From positions 1 to 57,573 of the forward strand of contig NZ_JAGEKR010000020.1 of assembly GCF_017565405.1 (NCBI RefSeq): a stretch of 57,573 nt of DNA. The letters are read 5' to 3'. The stretch comes from Allobranchiibius sp. CTAmp26 (GTDB lineage Bacteria > Actinomycetota > Actinomycetes > Actinomycetales > Dermatophilaceae). The position numbers and the translations under genes are program-made. Below are positions 29,601-37,471 of the stretch, piece after piece (the first letter of the stretch is position 1; each line of letters opens with the position of its first letter). The notes beneath the pieces are model-generated. The model saw only the letters and a program-made list of their open reading frames with translations, made no database searches and had not been told where the DNA came from.

Positions 29601-30747
29601 TCGAGACCACCACCGTGTCGACCCACTTGGTCTGCAGCTCGCCCTTGCGATCCGGCGCGATGAGGCGCAGCGGGTATCCGTGGTCGAGCGTGAGCCGCTC
29701 CCCGTGCAGGTGGGTGGCCAGCAGGGCCTCCTTCAACTGTCCCGCCGTGATGGTGGACCTGCTGAAACCGCCCTTCTCCAGCGAGCTGATGGTCACGACG
29801 CTGTCCGCGGTGCCGCCCACCATCGCCACGATGTCGAGCAGTGAGGGACCGGTCCAGGTCGCGCCCCGGCTCCATCCTTCGACGCAGGCGATGGACAGGT
29901 CGCGCGTCTGTGCCGGCATGGCCTCGATCTGCGCCACCGTCAGCGTCCGGGTGCTCGTGCCTCGCACGGTCAGCCGGTAGTCGGCAGAGACGGCGGTCTT
30001 GCGCACGTTCGCGGCGGCGGCGGTCCTGTTGACCGGCAGGTGCTGCTGCGGTGCCCGGTCCGGTCGACGGGGAGCCAGCAGCGCGACCTTCGCCAGCGGG
30101 CCGACCACCTGACCGACGGTCGTGAGGCCGACGATCCCGACACCGACACCGACTCCGGTGACCGCACCGCGCCGGGTCAGGCCGTGCTCGTCGACCAGCG
30201 GTCCGTCGAGCTTCGTCGCGAGCCCGCGGCGGATCACCGGCAGTTGGACGGCGATGTGCAGCAGGAGCGCGCCGATGACGACCCAGGCCATTCCGTAGTG
30301 CACCGACGCGAAGGGCCACTTGAACGGGTAGTACTGCAGGGTGTTCAGGATCCCGGTGGTCAGCTGCACCAGCGCCGTGGCGATCAGGACCGCGACCGAG
30401 GCGCGCTCCAGCGCGTGCAGCACGGAGCGGACCGGCGGCCACTGCGCCAGCTTGTGCTGCACCGACCAGAGTTTGGCGAGCAGCAGCGGGATCGAGGCGA
30501 AGCCGGTGATGACGTGCAGGCCCTGTGTGAAGCGGTATCCGCCGGCCGGTGTCGCGGGCGGCGGCAGCCATGCCCAGGGGTGGGACTGGTAGTGGCTGAG
30601 CACGCCGGTCACGAAGCAGATGCCGAAGGCGATCCCGACGGCGCTCCCCAGCCGCGCGGTCACCGATTCGTGGTGCAGCCGGCCGCGGTCCTCGCTCGGC
30701 CAGCCGGGCGGTGGGGTGCTCGGCAGGCGCAACTTCAGGGACGGCAT
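29593..30747 (-). CDS. Molybdopterin-dependent oxidoreductase fused to a cytochrome b561-like membrane domain
   Basis: 384 residues. Residues about 35-190 form a four- to five-helix membrane domain with His residues in GLHVITG, SVHYGMAW and LLHIAVQLP that could ligate heme b. Residues about 250-384 resemble the Mo-cofactor domain of the sulfite oxidase family: YRLTVRG, the cysteine in IACVEGWSRGATWTG, and GYPLRLIAPDRKGE...KWVDTV. The dimerisation domain is absent. A hydrophobic segment near 190-220 links the two parts. It probably oxidises or reduces a substrate outside the membrane and passes electrons through the heme domain. Substrate unknown. Confidence 0.83.
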   Translation of the reverse strand: MPSLKLRLPSTPPPGWPSEDRGRLHHESVTARLGSAVGIAFGICFVTGVLSHYQSHPWAWLPPPATPAGGYRFTQGLHVITGFASIPLLLAKLWSVQHKLAQWPPVRSVLHALERASVAVLIATALVQLTTGILNTLQYYPFKWPFASVHYGMAWVVIGALLLHIAVQLPVIRRGLATKLDGPLVDEHGLTRRGAVTGVGVGVGIVGLTTVGQVVGPLAKVALLAPRRPDRAPQQHLPVNRTAAAANVRKTAVSADYRLTVRGTSTRTLTVAQIEAMPAQTRDLSIACVEGWSRGATWTGPSLLDIVAMVGGTADSVVTISSLEKGGFSRSTITAGQLKEALLATHLHGERLTLDHGYPLRLIAPDRKGELQTKWVDTVVVSNV

Positions 30748-30826
30748 ACGACGATCATGCCTCCCCGAGCGACGCCGCGCGGTGCCGCGGCGTCCCTACC
30801 TTGGGGAAGCCACGACCACAGCGGGG

Positions 30827-31972
30827 TCAGAGCCCCAGATCACGCCCGATCAGTTCCTTCATGATCTCGTTCGAGCCGGCCCAGATCTTGGTGACCCGTG
30901 CGTCCCGCCAGGCGCGCGCGACCCGGTACTCGTTCATGAATCCGTAGCCGCCGTAGAGCTGTACGCACTCGTCGAGGACGTCGTTCTGCACCTGAGCGCT
31001 GAACCACTTGGCCTTCGCCGCGTCGACCGAGGTGAGGGTGCCGTTCGCGTGCGCGACCAGGCAGTCGTCGACGTACGCCTGCGTCACCTCGACCCGGGTC
31101 ACCATCTCCGCCAGCTTGAACTTGTTGTGCTGCAGGCTGCCGATGGACTGCCCGAACGCCTTGCGCTCCTTCACGTAGTCCAGGGTCTCGGCGAGGATCT
31201 GCGCGACGTGGCTGATGTTGCTGACCGCGGCACCGACGCGCTCCTGCGGCAGGCGCTGCATCATCGCGATGAAGCCCATCCCCTCCTCGCCGATCCGGTT
31301 CTCGTCCGAGACGCGGACGTTGTCGAAGAACAGCTCGGCGGTGTCGGACTCCTCCTGGCCGACTTTGTCGAGCTTGCGGCCGCGGGTGAAGCCCGCCATC
31401 CCGTCCTCGACCATGAAGAGGGTGATGCCCTTCGCGCCCTTGGCCGGGTCCGTGCGGGTCGCCACGATGACGAGGTCAGCCTGAAAACCGTTGGTGATGA
31501 ACGTTTTCGATCCGTTGATCACCCAGCCGTCGCCATCGCGTACGGCGGTCGTCTTCAGTGCCGCGAGGTCGGAGCCGCCGGACGGCTCGGTCATTGCGAT
31601 CGCGCAGATCTTCTCCCCGGCCGCCATGTCGGGCAGCCACCGCTGCTTCTGCTCGGGAGTGCCGAGGTCGACGATGTACGGCGGGCACACGTCGGAGTGG
31701 ATGCCGAAGCAGGAGGAGACCGCCGCGTTGAACTTCGAGATCTCCTCCGAGCACACCGCGTTGAAGAGATAGTCGTCGATCCCGGCGCCGCCGTACTCCT
31801 CCGGGATGTCCAGGCCGAGGAAGCCCTGTTTGCCGGCCTCCCGCCACATGTCGCGGGCGATGCACTTGTCCCGCACCATCTCCTCGGCCCGCGGACGCAG
31901 GGTGCGCTCGACGAATTCGCGCACCGAAGCGCGGAACGACTCGTGGTCCTCGGAGTAGATGTTGCGGGGCAT
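30827..31972 (-). CDS. Acyl-CoA dehydrogenase
   Basis: 381-residue FAD enzyme catalysing the first step of beta-oxidation or a related acyl-CoA desaturation. Signatures are AIAMTEPSGGSDLAALKTTA and the C-terminal QLYGGYGFMNEYRVARAWRDARV, with the catalytic glutamate in NEYR, then IWAGSNEIMKELI. GAGGAC lies before the ATG. It is divergent from a TetR regulator with a palindrome between them, so fatty acyl-CoA control is likely. Substrate chain length unknown. Confidence 0.93.
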   Translation of the reverse strand: MPRNIYSEDHESFRASVREFVERTLRPRAEEMVRDKCIARDMWREAGKQGFLGLDIPEEYGGAGIDDYLFNAVCSEEISKFNAAVSSCFGIHSDVCPPYIVDLGTPEQKQRWLPDMAAGEKICAIAMTEPSGGSDLAALKTTAVRDGDGWVINGSKTFITNGFQADLVIVATRTDPAKGAKGITLFMVEDGMAGFTRGRKLDKVGQEESDTAELFFDNVRVSDENRIGEEGMGFIAMMQRLPQERVGAAVSNISHVAQILAETLDYVKERKAFGQSIGSLQHNKFKLAEMVTRVEVTQAYVDDCLVAHANGTLTSVDAAKAKWFSAQVQNDVLDECVQLYGGYGFMNEYRVARAWRDARVTKIWAGSNEIMKELIGRDLGL

Positions 31973-32035
31973 GGCGGTGTCCTCGTGGTGTCGACGGGTG
32001 AGATGGGGGTGGACCGATGAGCGCTGCGCAGCTGA

Positions 32036-32051
32036 CTAAGCGCTTGCTTAG
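32036..32051. promoter_or_regulatory. TetR operator candidate CTAAGC-N4-GCTTAG
   Basis: CTAAGCGCTTGCTTAG is a 6-bp inverted repeat around GCTT, in the 96-base gap between the acyl-CoA dehydrogenase and TetR starts. Its form, with AAGC/GCTT arms, resembles operators of TetR regulators of lipid metabolism in actinobacteria. It would control both genes. Confidence 0.65.
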
Positions 32052-32068
32052 CGTCCCAAATCTGCGGC

Positions 32069-32674
32069 ATGCTCGTCAACATGTCCGCCGCCATTCCCGA
32101 GCCGCCGGCCAGAGCAGCGAGAGACCGACTGCTCGATGCTGCCCGGACGTCGTTCGCTGACAAGGGTTTTCACGGTACGACGACCCGAGACATCGCGGCC
32201 GCCGCCGGCATGAGCCCCGCGGCCGTCTACGTGCACCACCGCACCAAGGAATCGTTGCTGCACGAGCTGTCCCTGGAGGGACACCGCGCGACGATGGCAT
32301 CCCTGGATGCCGCGGTCCGTGACTGCCCGGACGATCCGGTGACCCTCCTGCACGCGTGGGTGACGGCCTTCGTCACAGGGCATGCGCTCGGGCACACCAC
32401 GGCGCGCATCGTGAACTACGAGCTGGAGGCGCTGACGCCCGAGCACCGCGCCGAGGTCGAGCACTGGCGGTCGCGGATCCAGGAGTCGCTGATCGACATC
32501 CTCGAACGTGGTTGTGGTGCGGGGGTCTTCGCTGTCGACACGCACGTCGCCGCCAGCGCGATCGCCGGGATGGGCGTGGACGTCGCTCGCTGGTTCCGGG
32601 ACGACGCGGGGACGACCGCTACCGATCTGGCCCGGGAGTTCGCCGACCTCGCCGTGCGGATGGTGCGCGCCTGA
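32069..32674 (+). CDS. TetR-family regulator of the adjacent acyl-CoA dehydrogenase gene
   Basis: 201 residues. The helix-turn-helix covers about 20-65 (LLDAARTSFADKGFHGTTTR, DIAAAAGMSPAAVYVHH). The rest is a helical ligand domain. Starts at 32069 or 32081 are both possible and neither has a clear ribosome binding site. It is divergent from the dehydrogenase, and its stop overlaps the HAD gene start by one base. It probably senses an acyl-CoA, inferred from its neighbour. Confidence 0.87.
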   Translation: MLVNMSAAIPEPPARAARDRLLDAARTSFADKGFHGTTTRDIAAAAGMSPAAVYVHHRTKESLLHELSLEGHRATMASLDAAVRDCPDDPVTLLHAWVTAFVTGHALGHTTARIVNYELEALTPEHRAEVEHWRSRIQESLIDILERGCGAGVFAVDTHVAASAIAGMGVDVARWFRDDAGTTATDLAREFADLAVRMVRA

Positions 32675-33339
32675 TGCCGTTCATCGGGCGCACGTTCCGT
32701 GCCGTCCTCTTCGACAACGACGGCACTCTGGTGGATTCGATGCCGGCCGCGGCCCGCGCGTGGGTGCAATGGGCCGACGAGCACGGCGTACCGCGCTCCG
32801 CCCTCGAGGGCATCGCCGGGATGCCCGCGGCCGCGATCATCGCCAAGGTCGCGCCGACGCTCGAGCCGGGGCCTGCCCTCGCTCGGATCAACGAACTCGA
32901 GCTGCGCGACACCGCGGGAGTGGTCGCGCTGCCCGGTGCGATCGAGGCCGTCGAAGCGACCCGCGAGTGTTGCGCGATCGTCACCTCCGCGACGGGCGAA
33001 CTCGCGGCGGCCAGACTGCGCGCGGCGGGCATCCCCACCCCGACCCGGCTGGTGACCGCCGACGACATCACCCGGGGCAAGCCCGATCCCGAGCCGTTCC
33101 TGATCGCCGCGCGCCTGCTCGGGGTCGACCCGGAGCAGTGCCTGGTCGTCGAGGATGCCCCCAGCGGGCTGACGGCGGCCCGCGCAGCCGGGTGCGCGAG
33201 TCTCGCGCTGACCACCAGCACTCCCGCCGACGGGCTCGACGCAGACCTGGTGGTGGCCTCGCTGGCCGACGTGGTCTTCGAGGCGTCCCCCGCCGGCATA
33301 CGCGTGCGGCTCGTCGAGGGTGACGCGGTCTACCGGTAG
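32674..33339 (+). CDS. HAD-superfamily phosphatase
   Basis: 221 residues, phosphoglycolate/beta-phosphoglucomutase-like subclass. Motif I is [10 protein letters not shown] (near 15; the usual FDxDGTL), motif II is IVTSATGE, and motif III/IV are [15 protein letters not shown] and [16 protein letters not shown]. The nucleophile Asp and acid/base Asp are both there (DND). The cap domain is small and helical. Phosphorylated sugars are the likely substrates. It is coupled to the TetR gene by a one-base overlap and runs 10 bases into yajQ on the other strand. Confidence 0.88.
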   Translation: MPFIGRTFRAVLFDNDGTLVDSMPAAARAWVQWADEHGVPRSALEGIAGMPAAAIIAKVAPTLEPGPALARINELELRDTAGVVALPGAIEAVEATRECCAIVTSATGELAAARLRAAGIPTPTRLVTADDITRGKPDPEPFLIAARLLGVDPEQCLVVEDAPSGLTAARAAGCASLALTTSTPADGLDADLVVASLADVVFEASPAGIRVRLVEGDAVYR

Positions 33340-33827
33340 TTGGTGAACTGCAGCGCGACGTCCAGGTCGGTGCCCTTGAGCAGCTGCTGCACCGCCTGCA
33401 GATCGTCGCGGGACTTGGAGGAGACCCGCAGCTCGTCGCCCTCGATGCGGGACTTGACGGACTTGGGCCCCTCGTCGCGGATGAGCTTGTTGATCTTCTT
33501 GGCGTCCTCCTGGCTGATGCCGTCCTTCAGGGTGGCGGAGAGCCGGTACTCCTTGCCCGAGAGCTTGGGTTCGCCGTCGTCGCTCATGTCGAGGGACTTC
33601 AGCGACACCCCGCGGCGCACCAGCTTCGTCTGCAGCACGTCCAGGACGGCCAGCACCCGTTCCGCGGTGTTGGCCTTCAGCACGATGGTGTCGCCGCTCC
33701 AGTCGCACGACGCCCCGACATTGCGGAAGTCGTAGCGCGTGCCGATCTCCTTGGAGGCCTGGTTCATCGCGTTGTCGACCTCCTGCTTGTCGACCTTGCT
33801 CACGACATCGAACGACGAGTCGGCCAT
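33330..33827 (-). CDS. yajQ: YajQ-family nucleotide-binding protein
   Basis: 165 residues, normal for the family. It begins [20 protein letters not shown] and has [23 protein letters not shown] and [14 protein letters not shown]. YajQ-type proteins bind RNA or cyclic-di-GMP in some bacteria; the role here is open. AAGGAG lies six bases before the ATG. The frame continues upstream through the tRNA-Tyr antisense, which is not coding. Convergent with the HAD gene. Confidence 0.93.
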   Translation of the reverse strand: MADSSFDVVSKVDKQEVDNAMNQASKEIGTRYDFRNVGASCDWSGDTIVLKANTAERVLAVLDVLQTKLVRRGVSLKSLDMSDDGEPKLSGKEYRLSATLKDGISQEDAKKINKLIRDEGPKSVKSRIEGDELRVSSKSRDDLQAVQQLLKGTDLDVALQFTNYR

Positions 33828-33988
33828 GGCTGCTCCTTCGGCTGGGGTGGTGCGTCGGCGGGAATCGAGTATGCCGGACCCGCTCCGCGCCGCCCGCCCT
33901 GGCGGCGATCGGCCCGTCCGAACCGCGGGCGTCGCGTTTCCGATTGGAGTGGTCGGGCACCCGTTGCTACCCTTGCGCTCGCACTCCT

Positions 33989-34072
33989 GCCAGGTTGCCC
34001 GAGCGGCCAATGGGAGCGGACTGTAAATCCGTCGCGAAAGCTTCGAAGGTTCGAATCCTTCACCTGGCACCA
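33989..34072 (+). tRNA. tRNA-Tyr (GTA)
   Basis: The class II tRNA has acceptor arms GCCAGGT (33989-33995) and ACCTGGC (34062-34068), discriminator A and an encoded CCA (34070-34072). The anticodon GTA is at 34023-34025. The long variable arm and the T-loop TTCGAAT in a GAAGG/CCTTC stem are as expected. It stands alone, with yajQ divergent upstream. Confidence 0.96.
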
Positions 34073-34169
34073 GCAGTGTTCGATGCAGACAGCGCGTCCT
34101 TCGGGGCGCGCTGTCCGCGTCTGGGCGCCGACTGCCGTCGAGACCGCACTACGGCCCGTCGGTCGCCTC

Positions 34170-34175
34170 CATACT
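34170..34175 (+). promoter_or_regulatory. -10-like hexamer CATACT before the small membrane protein
   Basis: CATACT ends six bases before the ATG at 34182, and no ribosome binding site lies between. This would give a leaderless transcript for the small protein and the MFS gene coupled to it. The match to TANNNT is weaker than for the other sites. Confidence 0.3.
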
Positions 34176-34181
34176 GGTGCG

Positions 34182-34439
34182 ATGTCGAGGATCCGTCGCG
34201 TGCGATCGCCCTGGGTGTGGGCCGCCCTGGTCGTGTGGTTCGTCGGCTTTGATGGTGCCGCGACGCTGATGGACGAGGAGCGTGTGCGCTTCAGCGGGTG
34301 GAGGTACCTGGCCTTCCTCGTCATCTTCTGCGCGCTCCCGCTCGGCTTGATCGTGTTCTCCCGATGGCGGTCCGACCGGTCGGGCAGGGCCCGTTTCGTG
34401 GACGGCCTCCCACGACCGGATCGTCCCAACCGCCCCTGA
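34182..34439 (+). CDS. Small two-helix membrane protein
   Basis: 85 residues with two hydrophobic segments (about 10-27 and 40-58) and a basic, proline-rich C-terminus. I do not recognise a family. Its stop overlaps the MFS transporter ATG by one base, so it is probably translated with it and may be a small partner. An in-frame upstream start at 34083 would add a tail of non-coding character. Confidence 0.55.
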   Translation: MSRIRRVRSPWVWAALVVWFVGFDGAATLMDEERVRFSGWRYLAFLVIFCALPLGLIVFSRWRSDRSGRARFVDGLPRPDRPNRP

Positions 34440-35896
34440 TGCCCACGTCCGAGGTGCGCGCTCCCGACGAGCCGTTGTTGCAGATGGGCGAGCCGGCTGG
34501 GCGCCGGCTCCTCGCGACGACGATCCTCGGGTCGGGCATGGCCTTCCTCGACGGGACCATCGTCAACGTCGCCCTGCCGCGCATCGGGCGCGACCTGCAC
34601 GCCGACCTCGCCGGCCTGCAGTGGGTGGTGAACGGCTACACCCTGACCCTTGCCGCGCTGATCCTCGTGGGCGGTTCGCTGGGGGACCGGTTCGGCCGCA
34701 AGAAGGTCTACGGCGCGGGCATCGCGGCGTTCGCGGTCATCTCGGCGCTCGCCGCGCTCAGCCCGACGATCCAGATCCTCGTGGCCGCCCGGATGCTTCA
34801 GGGGGTCGCGGCAGCGCTCCTCACGCCGGGTTCGCTCGCGATGCTGCAGGCCTCCTTCCGCAAGGAGGACCGGATGAAGGCGATCGGTGCATGGACCGGG
34901 ATGCTCGGGATCGCGACCGCGGCCGGCCCCCTCGTCGGTGGCTGGCTGGTCGGCATCGAGTGGCGCCTCGCGTTCTGGATCAACGTCCCGCTGGCGGCCG
35001 TCGTCCTCTGGCTGCTGCGCGGGGCTCCGGAGTCCAAGGACGATGAGGCGAGCACCCATTTCGACATCCCGGGTCTGGTCCTGGCGCCGGTCGCGCTCGC
35101 GGGGGTCACCTGGACGCTCACCGCGTGGCCGAACGACGGCGCCCAGCTGCGCACCGTGCTGCCGCTGATCGTCGGGGTGCTCGCCGCCGTGGCGTTCGTC
35201 GTGGTCGAGCGGCGGACCGAGCACCCCATGGTGCAGCCGGGCCTCTTCGCCGACCGCGTCTTCACCGTCGTCAACCTGGTCACGCTCGCGGTGTACGCCG
35301 CGCTGTCGGGCAGCTTCTTCTTCCTCGCCGTCTATCTGCAGGTCAGCGGCGGGTGGACGCCGCTGGAAGCCGGCGCGGCCACCGTGCCCGTCTCGCTGAT
35401 CATGCTGGTGCTGGCGTCCCGGTTCGGCGGCGTCGCAACACGATTCGGCGCACGGTTGCCGATGATGGCGGGCAGCACACTGCTCGCCGTGGGGCTGGCA
35501 TGGTTGGCGCTCGCGCCCGACCACCCGGCGTACCTGACGCAGTTACTGCCCGGGATCCTGCTGATGGGCTTCGGGCTCAGCATGCTGGTCGCCCCGCTGA
35601 CGGGCACCGTCCTCGCGGCGGCGCCCGACCACGAGGCGGGGCTGGCCAGCGGCATCAACAACGCCGTCTCCCGTTCGGCGGGGCTGCTGGCCATCGCGGC
35701 CCTGCCCCTGCTCGTCGGTCTCAGCGGCGATGAGTACCGCGTGGGCCACGAGGTGGCCCGCGCCTACCGGTCCTCGATGTGGGTGTGTGCCGGCCTGGTC
35801 GCCGTCGGGCTGCTGCTGACCGTCGCGGTCGGTGGTCGTCAGATCGACGAGGTCACCAGCGCACCGGACGGCGACCCGTCATCGGCCACCACCTGA
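34439..35896 (+). CDS. MFS drug/proton antiporter, DHA2 (14-helix) family
   Basis: 485-residue inner-membrane exporter. The start has the DHA2 motif AFLDGTIVNVALPRIG, followed by QWVVNGYTLTLAALILVGGSLGDRFGRKKVY (motif A, GDRFGRKK) and ARMLQGVAAALLTPGSLAML (motif B/C). Motif C-like GAWTGMLGIATAAGPLVGGWL also fits. It probably exports a toxic compound with proton exchange. It has no adjacent regulator; the AAA gene is convergent. Confidence 0.9.
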   Translation: MPTSEVRAPDEPLLQMGEPAGRRLLATTILGSGMAFLDGTIVNVALPRIGRDLHADLAGLQWVVNGYTLTLAALILVGGSLGDRFGRKKVYGAGIAAFAVISALAALSPTIQILVAARMLQGVAAALLTPGSLAMLQASFRKEDRMKAIGAWTGMLGIATAAGPLVGGWLVGIEWRLAFWINVPLAAVVLWLLRGAPESKDDEASTHFDIPGLVLAPVALAGVTWTLTAWPNDGAQLRTVLPLIVGVLAAVAFVVVERRTEHPMVQPGLFADRVFTVVNLVTLAVYAALSGSFFFLAVYLQVSGGWTPLEAGAATVPVSLIMLVLASRFGGVATRFGARLPMMAGSTLLAVGLAWLALAPDHPAYLTQLLPGILLMGFGLSMLVAPLTGTVLAAAPDHEAGLASGINNAVSRSAGLLAIAALPLLVGLSGDEYRVGHEVARAYRSSMWVCAGLVAVGLLLTVAVGGRQIDEVTSAPDGDPSSATT

Positions 35897-35915
35897 CCGT
35901 GCCGACCCGCCGACC

Positions 35916-37406
35916 TCACGGCAGGCGGCCGCGCCGCGGGCGGGCCCGGTACACGCCGGGGCGCGCGACCGACCTGTACCCGGTGGTGCCGTCGTCGACC
36001 GCCTCATCGGAGGATTCGTCGCCGCTTAGGCCGAGCAGCGACCGGGTGACGCTCTGGGCCTGATCGAGCAGATCGTCCAACGCGTCGGTCAGGTCAGGCA
36101 GGGTGCACCGCGAGACGCGGTCGTCGTTGAGGGCACTGAGCACAGCACGACGGATCAGTTCCTTCAGGAACGAGGCCGTAACCCCGTCAGAGCGCTCGAC
36201 CACCTGCTCCAGGTCCTCGTCCGAGAGCGCGGCGAGTACCTCCGCGCCGTAGAGGCGAAGGAGCTTGCGGCGGGCGCCTTCGTCCGGCCGGTCGATCTCC
36301 ACCGCGACGTCGATGCGCCCCGGCCTCTGGATGAGGGCCCGTTCGAGGACCTCGGCCCGGTTGGTGGTGAGGACGAAGAGCAGATCGGCGTCCGCAGCAG
36401 AGCCGTCCATGGCGTCCAGTAGGTCGAACAGCACCGGATTGATCTCGCCGTACGACCTGTCCTCGGCCACGAGGTCGACGTCCTCGAGGACGACGACGCT
36501 CGGGGCCAGCTCTCGGGCGAGGGTCGTGATCTGTCCTACGGCGCGCAGAGCTTCTCCCTGCATCAGTATCCGCGTCGCATGGTCGCGAGCTCCGATGAGG
36601 TACCGCACCGTGTGGGTCTTCCCCGTGCCGGGCGGCCCGTAGAGGAGCAGACCGCGTTTCAGGTGCTGGCCGGCAGCGGTCAGCCGGTCGGCGTGGGCGG
36701 AGATGGCGATGGCGTGCCGCTCGATGCGGTCGAGCACCGCCGTCGGAAGGATGACATCGGCGCGCTGCACCCGCTCGGTGGTTGCGAAGGTGAGGGCGAT
36801 GCCACCCATCGGGGTCATCGACGCGATGACGGTCTGGCCGCGGTACACGTTCAACCGTGCCCGCGACTCCTCGAGGTCGCCCAGTACCGACTGAGCCTCA
36901 GCCATCGGAAGTCCGGCGATCTCGAAGCGCACACTGGCTTCTTCGTGCGGCTGCGGACCGCTGATCAGCACCGCGTACGGGCCGGCGGCATCACGCACCA
37001 GGAGCAGTGCGCGGTTCCAACAGGCGAGGCTCTCGCCGGGCCCGCTCGGAAGGTCCGTGACATCGGGCGCGGACAGCCGCATCGGCGGCAGGTGCGACCC
37101 GTCGATGACCTGGCCGAGGGAGACCCCGGAGAAGCCGTCGGGAATGGACAGGCCCTGCACCCTGACCTCGCGACCGGGCTGGACAGTCCACGCCTCGACC
37201 GCTCGCTGGAGGTTCACCTGTTCGAAGGCACCCCAGCGCCGACTCACGACCGGCTCGTCGTCCGCCCCGCCGAGGTGCGCCTTGATCAATCGGGTGAGCG
37301 GCGCGTCGTCAGCAGCGCCGACGGTATGCGCCCAGTTCATGAATTCGGAGAACTGGTGACCGAACTCCCGCGCTGCCGCGGCCGCATCCTCGTGATCCCC
37401 CGACAT
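35916..37406 (-). CDS. AAA+ ATPase with unknown N-terminal domain
   Basis: 496 residues. The N-terminal half (1-220) has no domain I recognise. The AAA module has Walker A GPPGTGKT (257-264), Walker B VVVLEDVD (304-311), and the second region of homology TTNRAEVLERALIQRPGRID, all intact. It belongs to the classic AAA group (BCS1/FtsH-like module) with one ATPase domain. There is no protease domain. The C-terminal tail ends in a very basic stretch. GAGAGGCGGGGG precedes the ATG, and a TAGTCT hexamer lies about 30 bases upstream. It is a single-gene unit; substrate unknown. Confidence 0.87.
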   Translation of the reverse strand: MSGDHEDAAAAAREFGHQFSEFMNWAHTVGAADDAPLTRLIKAHLGGADDEPVVSRRWGAFEQVNLQRAVEAWTVQPGREVRVQGLSIPDGFSGVSLGQVIDGSHLPPMRLSAPDVTDLPSGPGESLACWNRALLLVRDAAGPYAVLISGPQPHEEASVRFEIAGLPMAEAQSVLGDLEESRARLNVYRGQTVIASMTPMGGIALTFATTERVQRADVILPTAVLDRIERHAIAISAHADRLTAAGQHLKRGLLLYGPPGTGKTHTVRYLIGARDHATRILMQGEALRAVGQITTLARELAPSVVVLEDVDLVAEDRSYGEINPVLFDLLDAMDGSAADADLLFVLTTNRAEVLERALIQRPGRIDVAVEIDRPDEGARRKLLRLYGAEVLAALSDEDLEQVVERSDGVTASFLKELIRRAVLSALNDDRVSRCTLPDLTDALDDLLDQAQSVTRSLLGLSGDESSDEAVDDGTTGYRSVARPGVYRARPRRGRLP

Positions 37407-37471
37407 GACCCCCGCCTCTCGTCATGGGGAGACTAACCGTCGATGCCGACGTGAGGCGGGGGAATCGGCCC

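Noticed and set aside
33828-34070. Upstream part of the yajQ reading frame (minus), reading [12 protein letters not shown]
   Set aside because: It is the antisense of tRNA-Tyr, a well-known false translation. The AAGGAG site and family start put yajQ at 33827.
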